Shown in pieces: positions 20,162 through 28,498 of a stretch of DNA of 64,000 bases. Origin of the DNA: Xenorhabdus doucetiae. Its GTDB lineage: Bacteria; Pseudomonadota; Gammaproteobacteria; Enterobacterales; Enterobacteriaceae. The stretch is from assembly GCF_000968195.1 (NCBI RefSeq), contig NZ_FO704550.1:372001-436000 (forward strand). The letters are read 5' to 3'. Below the pieces are notes generated by a model that ran no database searches, was not told the DNA's origin, and saw only the letters and a program-made list of their open reading frames with translations. The position numbers were made by a program, and so were the translations under genes. Numbering within the stretch: position 1 is the stretch's first letter; each line of letters starts with the position of its first letter.

Positions 20162-21094
20162 TTATTTTCCGTTACTATTTTGGTGCTGTTTTCCAGTACC
20201 GCCCTCTATCTCCTGCCAACATAACACCATCCAATCCATCAATACCGATATCCGGTGGGGAACATAGTGGCTTTTCATTCTTAGCAGATGAACAGGTAGT
20301 GCAGGCAGTTGCCAATCAGGTAGCAGTTTGACTAATTTCCCGCTGTAAATGGCTTCATTGAATAGCCAGGCAGGACCAGCATGAATTCCTGCACCGTGGC
20401 AGACAGCTTGGTAAATTGCACCGACATTATTCAGGTAAAAGTTGCCGGATAGTTCTATTTGCTCTATTTCATGATCGCGGGAGAGTTGCAGGCGAGTGGG
20501 GGAGATATGTTGATGAAGCGAGTAAATGATAGTTTTATGAAAACTCAGATCTTGTGGATGCCTTGGCGTACCGTATTTCTGTAGGTAATCAGGGCTGGCG
20601 CATAATACTCCAGCCATATTGCCCAATTTTCTAGCGACCAAACTGGAAGCGGGTAATTCCCCAATACGCATAGCAAGATCAATTCCTTCTTGCTGAAGAT
20701 CCAAGCAATTGTCCGAAAGTACTAAGTCGAAGGTAATGTCAGGATATTGATGCTGGAAAAGCGTTAGCCATTGTGTGACATAACGTTCCCCTAAATTTAC
20801 AGGGGTGGTTATTTTTATTTTACCAGCCAATGACTTATTACTGATATCACCCAATATGCCATCCATTTCATACAGTAAGGGACGTATTTGCTCATAGGCC
20901 AACGTTCCGGCGGCTGTTAGGCTAAGTTTTCTGGTTGAACGATTAATTAATTGAACCTTGAGTTGATGCTCAAGGGCGGCCAAGCGTCGGCTGGCAACAG
21001 AGGGATCTAATCGCAAGTCTTTTGCTGCTTTTGTCAGGCTGCCTCTCTCGACAATACGAAAAAAGAGCTGCCAGAGTGTCAGATCATGATTCAT
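20162..21094 (-). CDS. LysR-family transcriptional regulator
   Basis: A 310-residue LysR regulator. The N-terminal winged helix-turn-helix (about residues 5-60: FRIVERGSLTKAAKDLRLD, RRLAALEHQL) precedes the effector-binding domain of the CrgA/DsdC-like group (VNLGERYVTQW, DLAMRIGELPASSLVARKLG). It is divergent from an MFS gene across 116 bp that contains two perfect palindromes. This is the usual layout for a LysR protein controlling its neighbour and itself. The inducer is unknown. Confidence 0.9.
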   Translation of the reverse strand: MNHDLTLWQLFFRIVERGSLTKAAKDLRLDPSVASRRLAALEHQLKVQLINRSTRKLSLTAAGTLAYEQIRPLLYEMDGILGDISNKSLAGKIKITTPVNLGERYVTQWLTLFQHQYPDITFDLVLSDNCLDLQQEGIDLAMRIGELPASSLVARKLGNMAGVLCASPDYLQKYGTPRHPQDLSFHKTIIYSLHQHISPTRLQLSRDHEIEQIELSGNFYLNNVGAIYQAVCHGAGIHAGPAWLFNEAIYSGKLVKLLPDWQLPALPVHLLRMKSHYVPHRISVLMDWMVLCWQEIEGGTGKQHQNSNGK

Positions 21095-21124
21095 GCCATT
21101 TCCACAATTTATATTTGAGTATAT

Positions 21125-21158
21125 AGCAATATTATTGCTGATTTTACATAAGTAAAAT
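21125..21158. promoter_or_regulatory. Two adjacent palindromes, likely LysR-regulator operators
   Basis: AGCAATA-T-TATTGCT (21125-21139) is a perfect 7-1-7 palindrome. Two bases later ATTTTAC-ATAA-GTAAAAT (21141-21158) is a perfect 7-4-7 palindrome. Both lie between the divergent lysR and MFS genes, where a LysR tetramer would bind. The function is inferred from position and symmetry. Confidence 0.55.
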
Positions 21159-21210
21159 CAAACAATCGAGTGGTTCTGTTTTGAAAGATATTCTTTGTGG
21201 AGAACGTCGC

Positions 21211-22701
21211 ATGCAGATAATGGATAAGAAATCTTGGAGCCGTTATTGGGTCTTGGCTGCTGTTTGCATGGCAGGGCTGATTTTACCATTGGAATATACT
21301 GGCCCAGCCGTAGCATTACCCGCGATCCAAACTGAATTGGGCGGCAGCGGAATTGCTTTATCTTGGGTTATCAATGCATTTGCTCTAAGTTTTGGCAGTG
21401 CCGTGATGGCGGCAGGGGCATTAGCCGATCAATATGGGCGTAAGAAGATGTTTGTGATCGGCATAGCGGGTTTTACGCTATTTTCTGTCATCGTCAGTGT
21501 TGCCACTCATGTCGTTTTTCTTGATTTGGTGCGCGGAGTTCAAGGGTTTTTTGCCGCCTTAACGATGGCAGGAGGTAATGCGTCCTTAGCACAAGAGTTT
21601 GAGGGGAGAGCAAGAACAAAGGCTTTCGGATTACTGGGAACAGCTTTTGGTGCCGGATTAGCATTTGGGCCTGTGATCTCAGGGGCTTTAGTCGAAACAT
21701 TAGGTTGGCGTTCTGTTTTTCTATTGGGAGCTTTGTTCGGTGGCATTGCATTGATAATCGGTAGCCTTCATATGCGAGACTCGCGTGATCCTGATGCAGC
21801 TAAACTCGATATTAAGGGGTTAATTAGTTTTACGGCATTTCTCGTATTGCTGACATTTGGCATTATGCAAATTCCGCAAAGTGGTATTGGTAGTTTCCCT
21901 GTTATTTTGCTTCTCAGTGCAGCAGTTCTCATGTTGGTTATTTTTATTACCTGTGAACTCACTCATGCTCGCCCAATGTTAGATATCTCTCTTTTCCGAT
22001 TCAAAAAGTTTGTTGGAGTGCAATTCTTGCCTCTGGCAACCGCAGTCTGCTTTATTGTTTTGCTGATATTGTTTCCGATTCGTCTGATCGGTATTGAAGG
22101 TTACAGCGCAATTGAGGCAGGAAAAATGATGATTGCACTGTCAGCCCCGATGCTTCTTGTTCCTTTTCTGGCGGCATTACTGACCCGTTGGATTTCATCA
22201 CCGATACTTTCTTGTATGGGCTTGCTGTGTGCAGCCGTTGGGTTGGCGTGGTTAGCAAATCTGCCAGTGGGAACAGAGCCGACAATGTTAATGTTGCCAT
22301 TGTTGTTGATTGGCATTGGCACGGGTTTCCCTTGGGGATTGATGGATGATCTTTCAATCCGAGTGGTTCCGATTGAACGGGCAGGAATGGCGACAGGTAT
22401 TTTCACCACAATGCGGGCTTGTGGTGAAGCTATATGTGTTGCGGGAGCGTTGGCAATGTTGAATTTTCTTTTACATATAGATTTACAACAGGTTTCCCAA
22501 CAATCTCCAAGTACCATTTCAACTGCGGCGAATAATTTGACAACAGGAAATTTTGAGAGTGCTAAGGGATTGTTTGTCGGTTTATCAGAACAAGGTTTGA
22601 TGGCTATTTATAGTGGCGCTTTCAGTATCCTGATTTATACCCTAATGGGAATAACATTATTGGCTGCTGCTGTTTGTTTTGTGACTTTGAGAAATGATTG
22701 A
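21211..22701 (+). CDS. MFS transporter, DHA2 (14-helix) family
   Basis: A 496-residue drug-efflux-type transporter with the loop motif ALADQYGRKK and motif C (LAFGPVISGALVETLGWR). The frame is open from a TTG at 21181, but the ATG at 21211 has GGAG eight bases upstream and is preferred. It is divergently paired with the LysR gene and lies 70 bp before the tryptophanase-like operon on the same strand. It could therefore export that operon's product or be an unrelated resistance pump. Confidence 0.8.
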   Translation: MQIMDKKSWSRYWVLAAVCMAGLILPLEYTGPAVALPAIQTELGGSGIALSWVINAFALSFGSAVMAAGALADQYGRKKMFVIGIAGFTLFSVIVSVATHVVFLDLVRGVQGFFAALTMAGGNASLAQEFEGRARTKAFGLLGTAFGAGLAFGPVISGALVETLGWRSVFLLGALFGGIALIIGSLHMRDSRDPDAAKLDIKGLISFTAFLVLLTFGIMQIPQSGIGSFPVILLLSAAVLMLVIFITCELTHARPMLDISLFRFKKFVGVQFLPLATAVCFIVLLILFPIRLIGIEGYSAIEAGKMMIALSAPMLLVPFLAALLTRWISSPILSCMGLLCAAVGLAWLANLPVGTEPTMLMLPLLLIGIGTGFPWGLMDDLSIRVVPIERAGMATGIFTTMRACGEAICVAGALAMLNFLLHIDLQQVSQQSPSTISTAANNLTTGNFESAKGLFVGLSEQGLMAIYSGAFSILIYTLMGITLLAAAVCFVTLRND

Positions 22702-22771
22702 ATAGCTGTACGTTCTAATTAAGACCAGTGTAACAAAATGCTTGATAAAAACTTAGCTTGGAGGCGTTACC

Positions 22772-23476
22772 ATGCAGACGAATTTGGCTCCATTAGTAAC
22801 TCATTCATATTGTTCACCAAAACTTATTCCGATATCAGATGTGTTATCGTTTAATGAATTAAATTCAAATGCATTGAAGACGACTGCTCAGTGGTGTATT
22901 GATTATTTATGTAAGCCACATCCTGAGTTAGGAAGGTCGGGTGTTGTTTGTCCCTACTCTCCTATTTCCATGAAAAAAGAAACATTTTGGCTTACTGAAA
23001 TAAAAACTAAAGGACGAACTGAAGAAGAAATAAAGAAAGATGTTATCAGTCTTTCTTATCTATTCCATAAACAAGAACCTCGTGCTGGTGAGGAAACTCA
23101 ATTTAAGACTATTGTTAGTATATGGGATGATATTTATTCCGAAGAAGATATTTCTCGTTTGCATTATGAAATGAAACCCATATTTTTACATGCGGGATTA
23201 ATGTTGGGAGAGTTTTTTAGTTCTTGTGAAAAAAGAGGATTACGAAATTCAAGCTTTTATCCTTTACGTTCACCTATACCATTATTAGTTGTTAGAGAGA
23301 TGGTGGAATTTGACATAGCATTTCTTTCAGACTCAATAGAATATGTCAAAGAATATATACATAAATATGGTGATCGTGGTTTGAATGCTATAAAACATAT
23401 GCTGAATAATAATAAAAAAATCGGTCTCAGTGATGAGCAAATGGCAGTTTTGAAATCATATTTAATGTATCAATAG
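22772..23476 (+). CDS. Uncharacterised protein, possibly DUF6875 type
   Basis: A 234-residue soluble protein of unknown function, preceded by TTGGAGG. It has no signal peptide or membrane helix. Recognisable features are HPELGRSGVVCPYSPIS near residues 50-66, with a conserved-looking Cys, and a later RSPIPLLVVREMVEFDIAFL. These resemble the DUF6875 family as I recall it, a tentative call. It is the first gene of an AT-rich operon with a tryptophanase-like lyase and two monooxygenases. It may be an accessory or substrate-handling protein there. Confidence 0.6.
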   Translation: MQTNLAPLVTHSYCSPKLIPISDVLSFNELNSNALKTTAQWCIDYLCKPHPELGRSGVVCPYSPISMKKETFWLTEIKTKGRTEEEIKKDVISLSYLFHKQEPRAGEETQFKTIVSIWDDIYSEEDISRLHYEMKPIFLHAGLMLGEFFSSCEKRGLRNSSFYPLRSPIPLLVVREMVEFDIAFLSDSIEYVKEYIHKYGDRGLNAIKHMLNNNKKIGLSDEQMAVLKSYLMYQ

Positions 23477-23515
23477 TAACTTCATAACAATAATCATTAT
23501 TTGAGGGCAATAGTT

Positions 23516-24919
23516 ATGTCAAAACTTGTTCCAGAGCCTTGGCGAATCAAAATGGTTGAGCCAATAAGAATGACAACCCAATCTCAACGCAAAAATGCAT
23601 TGATAGAAGCGGGATTGAACCCATTTATTTTAAAATCAGAAGATGTATTTATTGATCTACTCACTGATAGCGGAACAGGCGCCATGAGTGATCAGCAGTG
23701 GGCCAGCATGTTTTTAGGTGATGAATCTTATGCAGGTAGTAAGAGTTATTATCTATTATCACAGGCTGTTGAAGAGATATTTGATTTTCAATACACAATT
23801 CCTGTGCATCAAGGTCGGGGGGCAGAACAAATACTATTTCCATTGCTTGTGGAATTAGCGAAAGAAAAGGGGGCTTCCAAGCCTGTTTTTTTGTCTAATC
23901 ACCATTTTGATACAACAAAAGCTCACATAGAGATGGCAGGGGCTAGAGCTAAGAATTTCATTTGCTCTTCTTCTTTACAAACAGAAATTGCGGATGATTG
24001 GAAAGGTAATTTTGATTTAAATGAATTGTACAATGAAATTAAATATAATCAGAAGAATATTGTCGCCATTATTATTACAATTACCTGTAATAGTGTAGGT
24101 GGGCAACCAGTTTCGATGGAGAATATTCGAGCCGCTGCAAGAATGGCTCGTGATTCTGGTATTCTTGTTATTATTGATGCTGCACGATTTGCAGAAAATT
24201 CCTATTTTATTAAGCAAAGGGATAGTGAATTTTCTCATAAATCTATATCTAAGATAGTTAAAGAAATATTTAATGAGGCAGACATATTTATTATGTCTGC
24301 AAAGAAAGATGGTATGGTGAATATTGGGGGTTTGTGCTGCTTCCGTAACAATGAATCTTTATTTAGACAAGTTCAGCTAAGGTGTGTCCCAATGGAAGGG
24401 TTTGTGACATACGGAGGGCTGGCGGGGCGGGATATGGCAGCAATGGCCACCGGATTGCGGGAAGCACTGGATGAGGATCATCTACGTAGTCGAATAGCTC
24501 AAGTTGAATATCTGGGATATAAATTACAACAAGCAGGTATTCCTATCCAAACCCCTGTAGGGGGACATGCTGTATTTGTTGATGCGCGTAAAATATTTCC
24601 TGATATTAAACCGGAAAATTTCCCTGCTCAGGTTCTTTGTAATGCCCTGTATTTAGAAAGTGGCGTCAGAGCAACTGAAATAGGTTCATTAATGATGGGA
24701 AGAGATCCCGTTACAGGGCAGCAGGAACCTTCATTATTTGAATTAATGAGGTTAACCATTCCACGTCGAACTTATACTGATAATCATATGAGTTATGTTG
24801 CTGATTCGCTGATTAATGTTGTTAAAAATGCTGACATGTTAAAACCTCTTGAATTTGAATATGAACCCAAAATATTAAGACACTTTACCGCTCGTTTCAG
24901 GGAAATTGAACGTTTATGA
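23516..24919 (+). CDS. Tryptophanase-like PLP-dependent beta-eliminating lyase
   Basis: A 467-residue enzyme of the tryptophan indole-lyase/tyrosine phenol-lyase family. The PLP lysine is Lys264 in MSAKKDGM. Three positions that separate the two activities point to tryptophanase: Asp132 in HFDTTKAH (Thr in the phenol-lyase), Ile389 in VRATEIG (Arg in the phenol-lyase) and His456 in LRHFTARF (Phe in the phenol-lyase). The expected reaction is Trp to indole, pyruvate and ammonia. GGLAGRDMAAMATGL is closer to the phenol-lyase, so specificity may be unusual. The start is the ATG at 23516 with GAGGG upstream, not the TTG at 23501. No TnaC-like leader precedes it. It is in one operon with two monooxygenases. 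Confidence 0.82.
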   Translation: MSKLVPEPWRIKMVEPIRMTTQSQRKNALIEAGLNPFILKSEDVFIDLLTDSGTGAMSDQQWASMFLGDESYAGSKSYYLLSQAVEEIFDFQYTIPVHQGRGAEQILFPLLVELAKEKGASKPVFLSNHHFDTTKAHIEMAGARAKNFICSSSLQTEIADDWKGNFDLNELYNEIKYNQKNIVAIIITITCNSVGGQPVSMENIRAAARMARDSGILVIIDAARFAENSYFIKQRDSEFSHKSISKIVKEIFNEADIFIMSAKKDGMVNIGGLCCFRNNESLFRQVQLRCVPMEGFVTYGGLAGRDMAAMATGLREALDEDHLRSRIAQVEYLGYKLQQAGIPIQTPVGGHAVFVDARKIFPDIKPENFPAQVLCNALYLESGVRATEIGSLMMGRDPVTGQQEPSLFELMRLTIPRRTYTDNHMSYVADSLINVVKNADMLKPLEFEYEPKILRHFTARFREIERL

Positions 24920-24929
24920 GGAGAAAAGA

Positions 24930-26159
24930 ATGCAAAGTACAATGTATGCTGCATTGAGAGAAAACAGCGGTGTTATGCCAACATCGCTTCTCCATTTTCA
25001 CCAAATGGCTTTAAATATGCGAAACTTGCTGAGGGAAAAACAAGACGAACACAATAAATTAGGGACATATTCTCAAGAGTTACATGAGTTTTTTCTGAAA
25101 CGGGGATTTTACCGTTTATTGCAACCAAAGAGGTATGGTGGTTTTGAATTTTCTTTTTCTGAATATTATCGAATCATGTTGGCAATATCAGAGGGGCATC
25201 CTTCTCTTGGTTGGAATTTAACTCTTGGGGCTTCGCATGTTTTTTTAATTGCGTCACATTATTCTGAGTCTGTTCAAGATGAGCTTTTTAATGGGAATGA
25301 ACAATTTATTGCAGCGCACAAGGCATTTCCGGCAGGAACGTGCAGAAAGATAAATCAGGGATATATTGTAGATGGCATTTTTCCTTACTGTAGTGGTATC
25401 ACGTATGCAACCCACGTAATTCTCACTGTGATTTGTGATTCCCAACAACCTAATCAGCATCCGATGAGCTGCATTATTCCTAGGCGAGATTTTGAAATAT
25501 TAAATGACTGGGGAGAATACCGGACGTTGGGTATGTGGGCTAGTGGTTCCAATAGCATTCGGCTGAATTCGGTGTTCGTACCAGAGAGAATGGCCAGGCC
25601 TTTTCGGGCATTTTATGCAGATCAAGATGTTGATAATGGCACTGAAGGAACAAGAATACATCATAATTCTATGTACCTTGGTTATTTGATGGCTCCTTAC
25701 CACGCTAATCTGCTTGTTCCTATTATTGGGGCGAGTAAAGCTGCACTTGAAGAATTCAGGAAATATGAAAAATCTGGTGATGTCAATGAAATGGTATTTG
25801 TACGCGCATTAGGTTTGGCAACATTACTTTCTGATTCAGCAGAAGCTATCTTATTTAATGTATTCGATAAGTACGCTTCATTGTGTCAGCGTTGGGAACA
25901 GCATCGATTGCCTATGACTGTAGATGAAAATTTACGTTTATGGGGACAGTTGCAACAAGCCGGTCGTTTAGCAAGTGAAAGTATTGATATGCTTTTTCGA
26001 AGTGCTGGTTCATCGGCTGCATTAAAAGGATCTCGTCTTCTTCAATATTTTAATGATGTACAAATGTATCGTGGTCATGTTGGGTCTCAATGGGAACAAC
26101 TATCTTTGTATGTTGGGCGTTCAGTACTGAATAGAAAAATTTCTTTTCTTGATCTTTAA
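24930..26159 (+). CDS. Flavin-dependent monooxygenase of the acyl-CoA dehydrogenase fold
   Basis: A 409-residue protein with acyl-CoA-dehydrogenase architecture: N-terminal helical domain (GFYRLLQPKRYGGFEFSFSE), central beta domain (WGEYRTLGMWASGSNSIRL), and C-terminal helical bundle (about 220-400). The sequence fits group D two-component monooxygenases such as HsaA or indole oxygenases of the IifC type better than true dehydrogenases, because no catalytic Glu or CoA motif is evident. It would use FADH2 from a separate reductase. GAGGAG precedes the ATG, ten bases after the lyase stop. Indole oxidation is a reasonable inference, not shown. Confidence 0.75.
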   Translation: MQSTMYAALRENSGVMPTSLLHFHQMALNMRNLLREKQDEHNKLGTYSQELHEFFLKRGFYRLLQPKRYGGFEFSFSEYYRIMLAISEGHPSLGWNLTLGASHVFLIASHYSESVQDELFNGNEQFIAAHKAFPAGTCRKINQGYIVDGIFPYCSGITYATHVILTVICDSQQPNQHPMSCIIPRRDFEILNDWGEYRTLGMWASGSNSIRLNSVFVPERMARPFRAFYADQDVDNGTEGTRIHHNSMYLGYLMAPYHANLLVPIIGASKAALEEFRKYEKSGDVNEMVFVRALGLATLLSDSAEAILFNVFDKYASLCQRWEQHRLPMTVDENLRLWGQLQQAGRLASESIDMLFRSAGSSAALKGSRLLQYFNDVQMYRGHVGSQWEQLSLYVGRSVLNRKISFLDL

Positions 26160-26193
26160 AATGAACCGTATGGACTGAAGGAGTGTAGAAAAG

Positions 26194-27627
26194 ATGATAA
26201 GAACAGGAGAGCAATATATTAAGGATCTTCGTGATGGGCGTACCATTTTTATAAATGGAGAAAAAATTACTCATCATGTAGATCACGCCGCATTTAAAAA
26301 TGCGATTAAAACGATAGCTGGTTTATACGATTATCAGAAAGAAAATTTTGAAAAAATGACTTTCATAACAAAGTCAGGTAATCGAATAGGGCGATATTGG
26401 GAGTTTCCGACAACAGCTCTAAAATTAATAGAACGCGGACAAGCTGCTTATGATTGGGCGATGCAAGGCGCTGGATGGATAGGACGAGGTCCCGATCACG
26501 TTTCGTCTGCGTTGGTTGGGATGATGACTCATATTGATGTATTCGAGTCCTATTCAAAAGAGCGTGCGGATGCTTTGAAAAATTACTTTGCCTATGTGAG
26601 TGAGAAAGATCTTTACCTAACTTATGCACTAGTAAACCCGCAGGGAGATCGTTCGAAAACACCAGGTGAACACGCCAAAAATATCTATCACACACTCGGA
26701 TTGGTTGAAAAAAATTCACAAGGAATCATTGTCAGAGGCTCGAAGATGCTTGCAACAGGAGCGCCATTGGCTGATGAAGTACTGATTGGTGTACATAATC
26801 CCCTCAAACCTGGCATTGATGAGCGCTATGCTTTGTCCTTTGCTATGCCATTGAGTACAAAAGGTATCAAGATTATTTCACGGCGATCTTATGGGTTGGG
26901 GGTAAATCCCAAAGATTATCCGTTATCGTGCCAATTTGATGAGAATGATGCGATTCTCTATTTTGATGATGTACTTGTGCCTTGGGAACGTGTATTTATT
27001 TTTGAAGATATTGAGATGTGTCGTAAGCAATTTCATGCAACGGGGGCAGAAATGCTGATGGATACCCAGAGTATGGCTAGGTATGCCGTGAAGTTGCATT
27101 TTCTTGCTGGGTTAGCTCAAGCGATGTCGGAGGCTAATGGAATCAATAAATATCCTGCGGTGAGAGAATCTCTTGCTGAACTTGCGTGCTATGCAATGAA
27201 TATTGAAGGACTTTTTAGAAGTCTGATACATAATCCAAATAGACATAATGGATTTTATCTTCCTGATCAAACCCAACTTTACGCCTGTCAGGTTATTGCG
27301 CAATCTATTTACCCAAAAGTAATGGATACGATACGGAATTTGGTCGGCGGTGGTGTCATTATGTTGCCATCCAGTGAAGAAGATTTGTTAAATGATGAAG
27401 TATTAAATGTGGTTGAGAAAACGCAGTATTCATCTACTCTTTCCCCGATAGAAAAAGTTCGGTTGATGAAACTGGTTTGGGATTCGGTTGGTTCGGAATT
27501 CGCGTCAAGGCATTTGCAATATGAAATGTTTTATTCCGGTTCACATTTTGTCACGCTTAATCGTTTTTATGATCGTTATGATTGGAAATTCTCGAAAGAA
27601 TTAGTTGAGAATATAACAGTATCCTAG
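26194..27627 (+). CDS. HpaB/PvcC-family FADH2-dependent aromatic monooxygenase
   Basis: A 477-residue member of the 4-hydroxyphenylacetate 3-monooxygenase oxygenase family. It shows the start MIRTGEQYIKDLRDGR, the flavin-domain stretch GSKMLATGAPLADEVLIG, and DAILYFDDVLVPWERVF. HpaB enzymes ortho-hydroxylate phenols using FADH2 from HpaC, and PvcC relatives act in isonitrile/coumarin pathways. GGAG lies 10 bases before the ATG. It ends the AT-rich operon, and no flavin reductase gene is found nearby. It may hydroxylate an indole- or tyrosine-derived compound. Confidence 0.85.
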   Translation: MIRTGEQYIKDLRDGRTIFINGEKITHHVDHAAFKNAIKTIAGLYDYQKENFEKMTFITKSGNRIGRYWEFPTTALKLIERGQAAYDWAMQGAGWIGRGPDHVSSALVGMMTHIDVFESYSKERADALKNYFAYVSEKDLYLTYALVNPQGDRSKTPGEHAKNIYHTLGLVEKNSQGIIVRGSKMLATGAPLADEVLIGVHNPLKPGIDERYALSFAMPLSTKGIKIISRRSYGLGVNPKDYPLSCQFDENDAILYFDDVLVPWERVFIFEDIEMCRKQFHATGAEMLMDTQSMARYAVKLHFLAGLAQAMSEANGINKYPAVRESLAELACYAMNIEGLFRSLIHNPNRHNGFYLPDQTQLYACQVIAQSIYPKVMDTIRNLVGGGVIMLPSSEEDLLNDEVLNVVEKTQYSSTLSPIEKVRLMKLVWDSVGSEFASRHLQYEMFYSGSHFVTLNRFYDRYDWKFSKELVENITVS

Positions 27628-27646
27628 TTTTACTTTAACCTTATCC

Positions 27647-27719
27647 ACTAACTGTGTTGTCTACTAACTGTGTTGTCTACTAATTATGTTGTCTACTAAC
27701 TATATTATCTACTAATTAT
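27647..27719. repeat. 16-bp tandem repeat, about 4.6 copies
   Basis: The unit ACTAACTGTGTTGTCT occurs at 27647 and exactly again at 27663, then as variants at 27679 and 27695 and a partial at 27711. It begins about 20 bases after the monooxygenase stop. The degeneration rises with distance, as in slippage-generated arrays. Confidence 0.85.
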
Positions 27720-27848
27720 GGGCTATGGAGACATAGCCTGTAAGGAATAGTCGGTAGTGACTGGACAGTAGGAAAATAGCGTCAGCGTAGAGATGTTGGT
27801 ACTTATTGCAAGACAATCTCTACCAAATATAAATTGTCGATAAAGCAC

Positions 27849-27877
27849 TTGCTATCCGATTCCAACAGGTCCATAAT
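27849..27877 (+). promoter_or_regulatory. Orphan tRNA-type promoter (no tRNA follows)
   Basis: TTGCTA (27849-27854), a 17-base spacer and CATAAT (27872-27877), followed by GCCGCCTCATT. Spacing and downstream bases match the promoters of tRNA-Gly copies 2 and 3. No tRNA or other gene is found before tsaE. A small hairpin GCCTC/GAGGC follows at about 27880-27899. Confidence 0.55.
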
Positions 27878-27969
27878 GCCGCCTCATTTTTGAAGAGGCA
27901 GAGGAAAATTTCTCCACTAGCGTCTAGAATGGATGAGTGGATTTTTTATTTCGCTGCTGATTTCTGGTG

Positions 27970-28237
27970 TTGTCCACGAGAATTCAATTCTTGTTTTTTA
28001 TCCACAGTATTTAACATGATTACCCTGCTGAGTCACCTGATGATGCTCTAGTTGTTACACAGAGTTATCCACAGGAGGCTTCTTCGTGTTTGGTTTTTTA
28101 GGTTTATCATTCACAACCATAGTTCAAACTTAACTTATTGATTAATTAAAGTAATTAACCTAATTTAAAAATAACATGATCAGTGTTTATTCTCTGTTTG
28201 TTAGTTGATCAGCAAAGTATTTTTATTTTTATTCACA
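27970..28237. promoter_or_regulatory. DnaA-box cluster with IHF site, datA-like locus
   Basis: Three perfect TTATNCACA DnaA boxes lie at 27998-28006, 28065-28073 and 28229-28237, all in one orientation. Near matches lie at 27970 (TTGTCCACG) and 28107 (TCATTCACA). A perfect IHF consensus on the minus strand lies at 28131-28143 between boxes. In E. coli the DnaA-titrating, ATP-DnaA-hydrolysing locus datA lies in the equivalent place downstream of glyVXY, with an IHF site between DnaA boxes. Function is inferred from motif and synteny. Confidence 0.65.
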
Positions 28238-28498
28238 AGGAAACGAACGGGTTTTTTTATAAGAAATTCGGCTGATTGCTTATTAAGCACACCCAGTCTT
28301 GATACGGCAAATTGCCGGACCTTCCGCGACACACAGACACTTTTCTTCACGCCAGTTGAATACTTAGCTTAATACATGGCAGTGCAGAAGATTCTCAATG
28401 ATCACGTCTAAATTATGTTATGGTTATTGGTTAGCTATTTAACTGATATGTCTACCTGATTCGTTTCTAATCCAATAAATCAACATAGATATTTTTCA

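Noticed and set aside
22739..22855. A short frame with one Trp codon before the lyase operon as a TnaC-like leader peptide
   Set aside because: It overlaps the first structural gene, lacks the TnaC pattern and has no Rho/boxA-like context.
23516..24919. Naming the lyase tyrosine phenol-lyase
   Set aside because: The phenol-lyase markers Thr124, Arg381 and Phe448 are replaced by Asp132, Ile389 and His456, as in tryptophanase.
27647..27719. The 16-bp tandem repeat as a CRISPR array
   Set aside because: Units are directly adjacent without spacers, degenerate quickly, and no cas genes are present.
27990..28240. The DnaA-box cluster as the chromosomal origin oriC
   Set aside because: GATC sites are few, no GATC-rich 13-mer region is present, and the neighbours are not mnmG/mioC or dnaA. 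The synteny fits datA instead.
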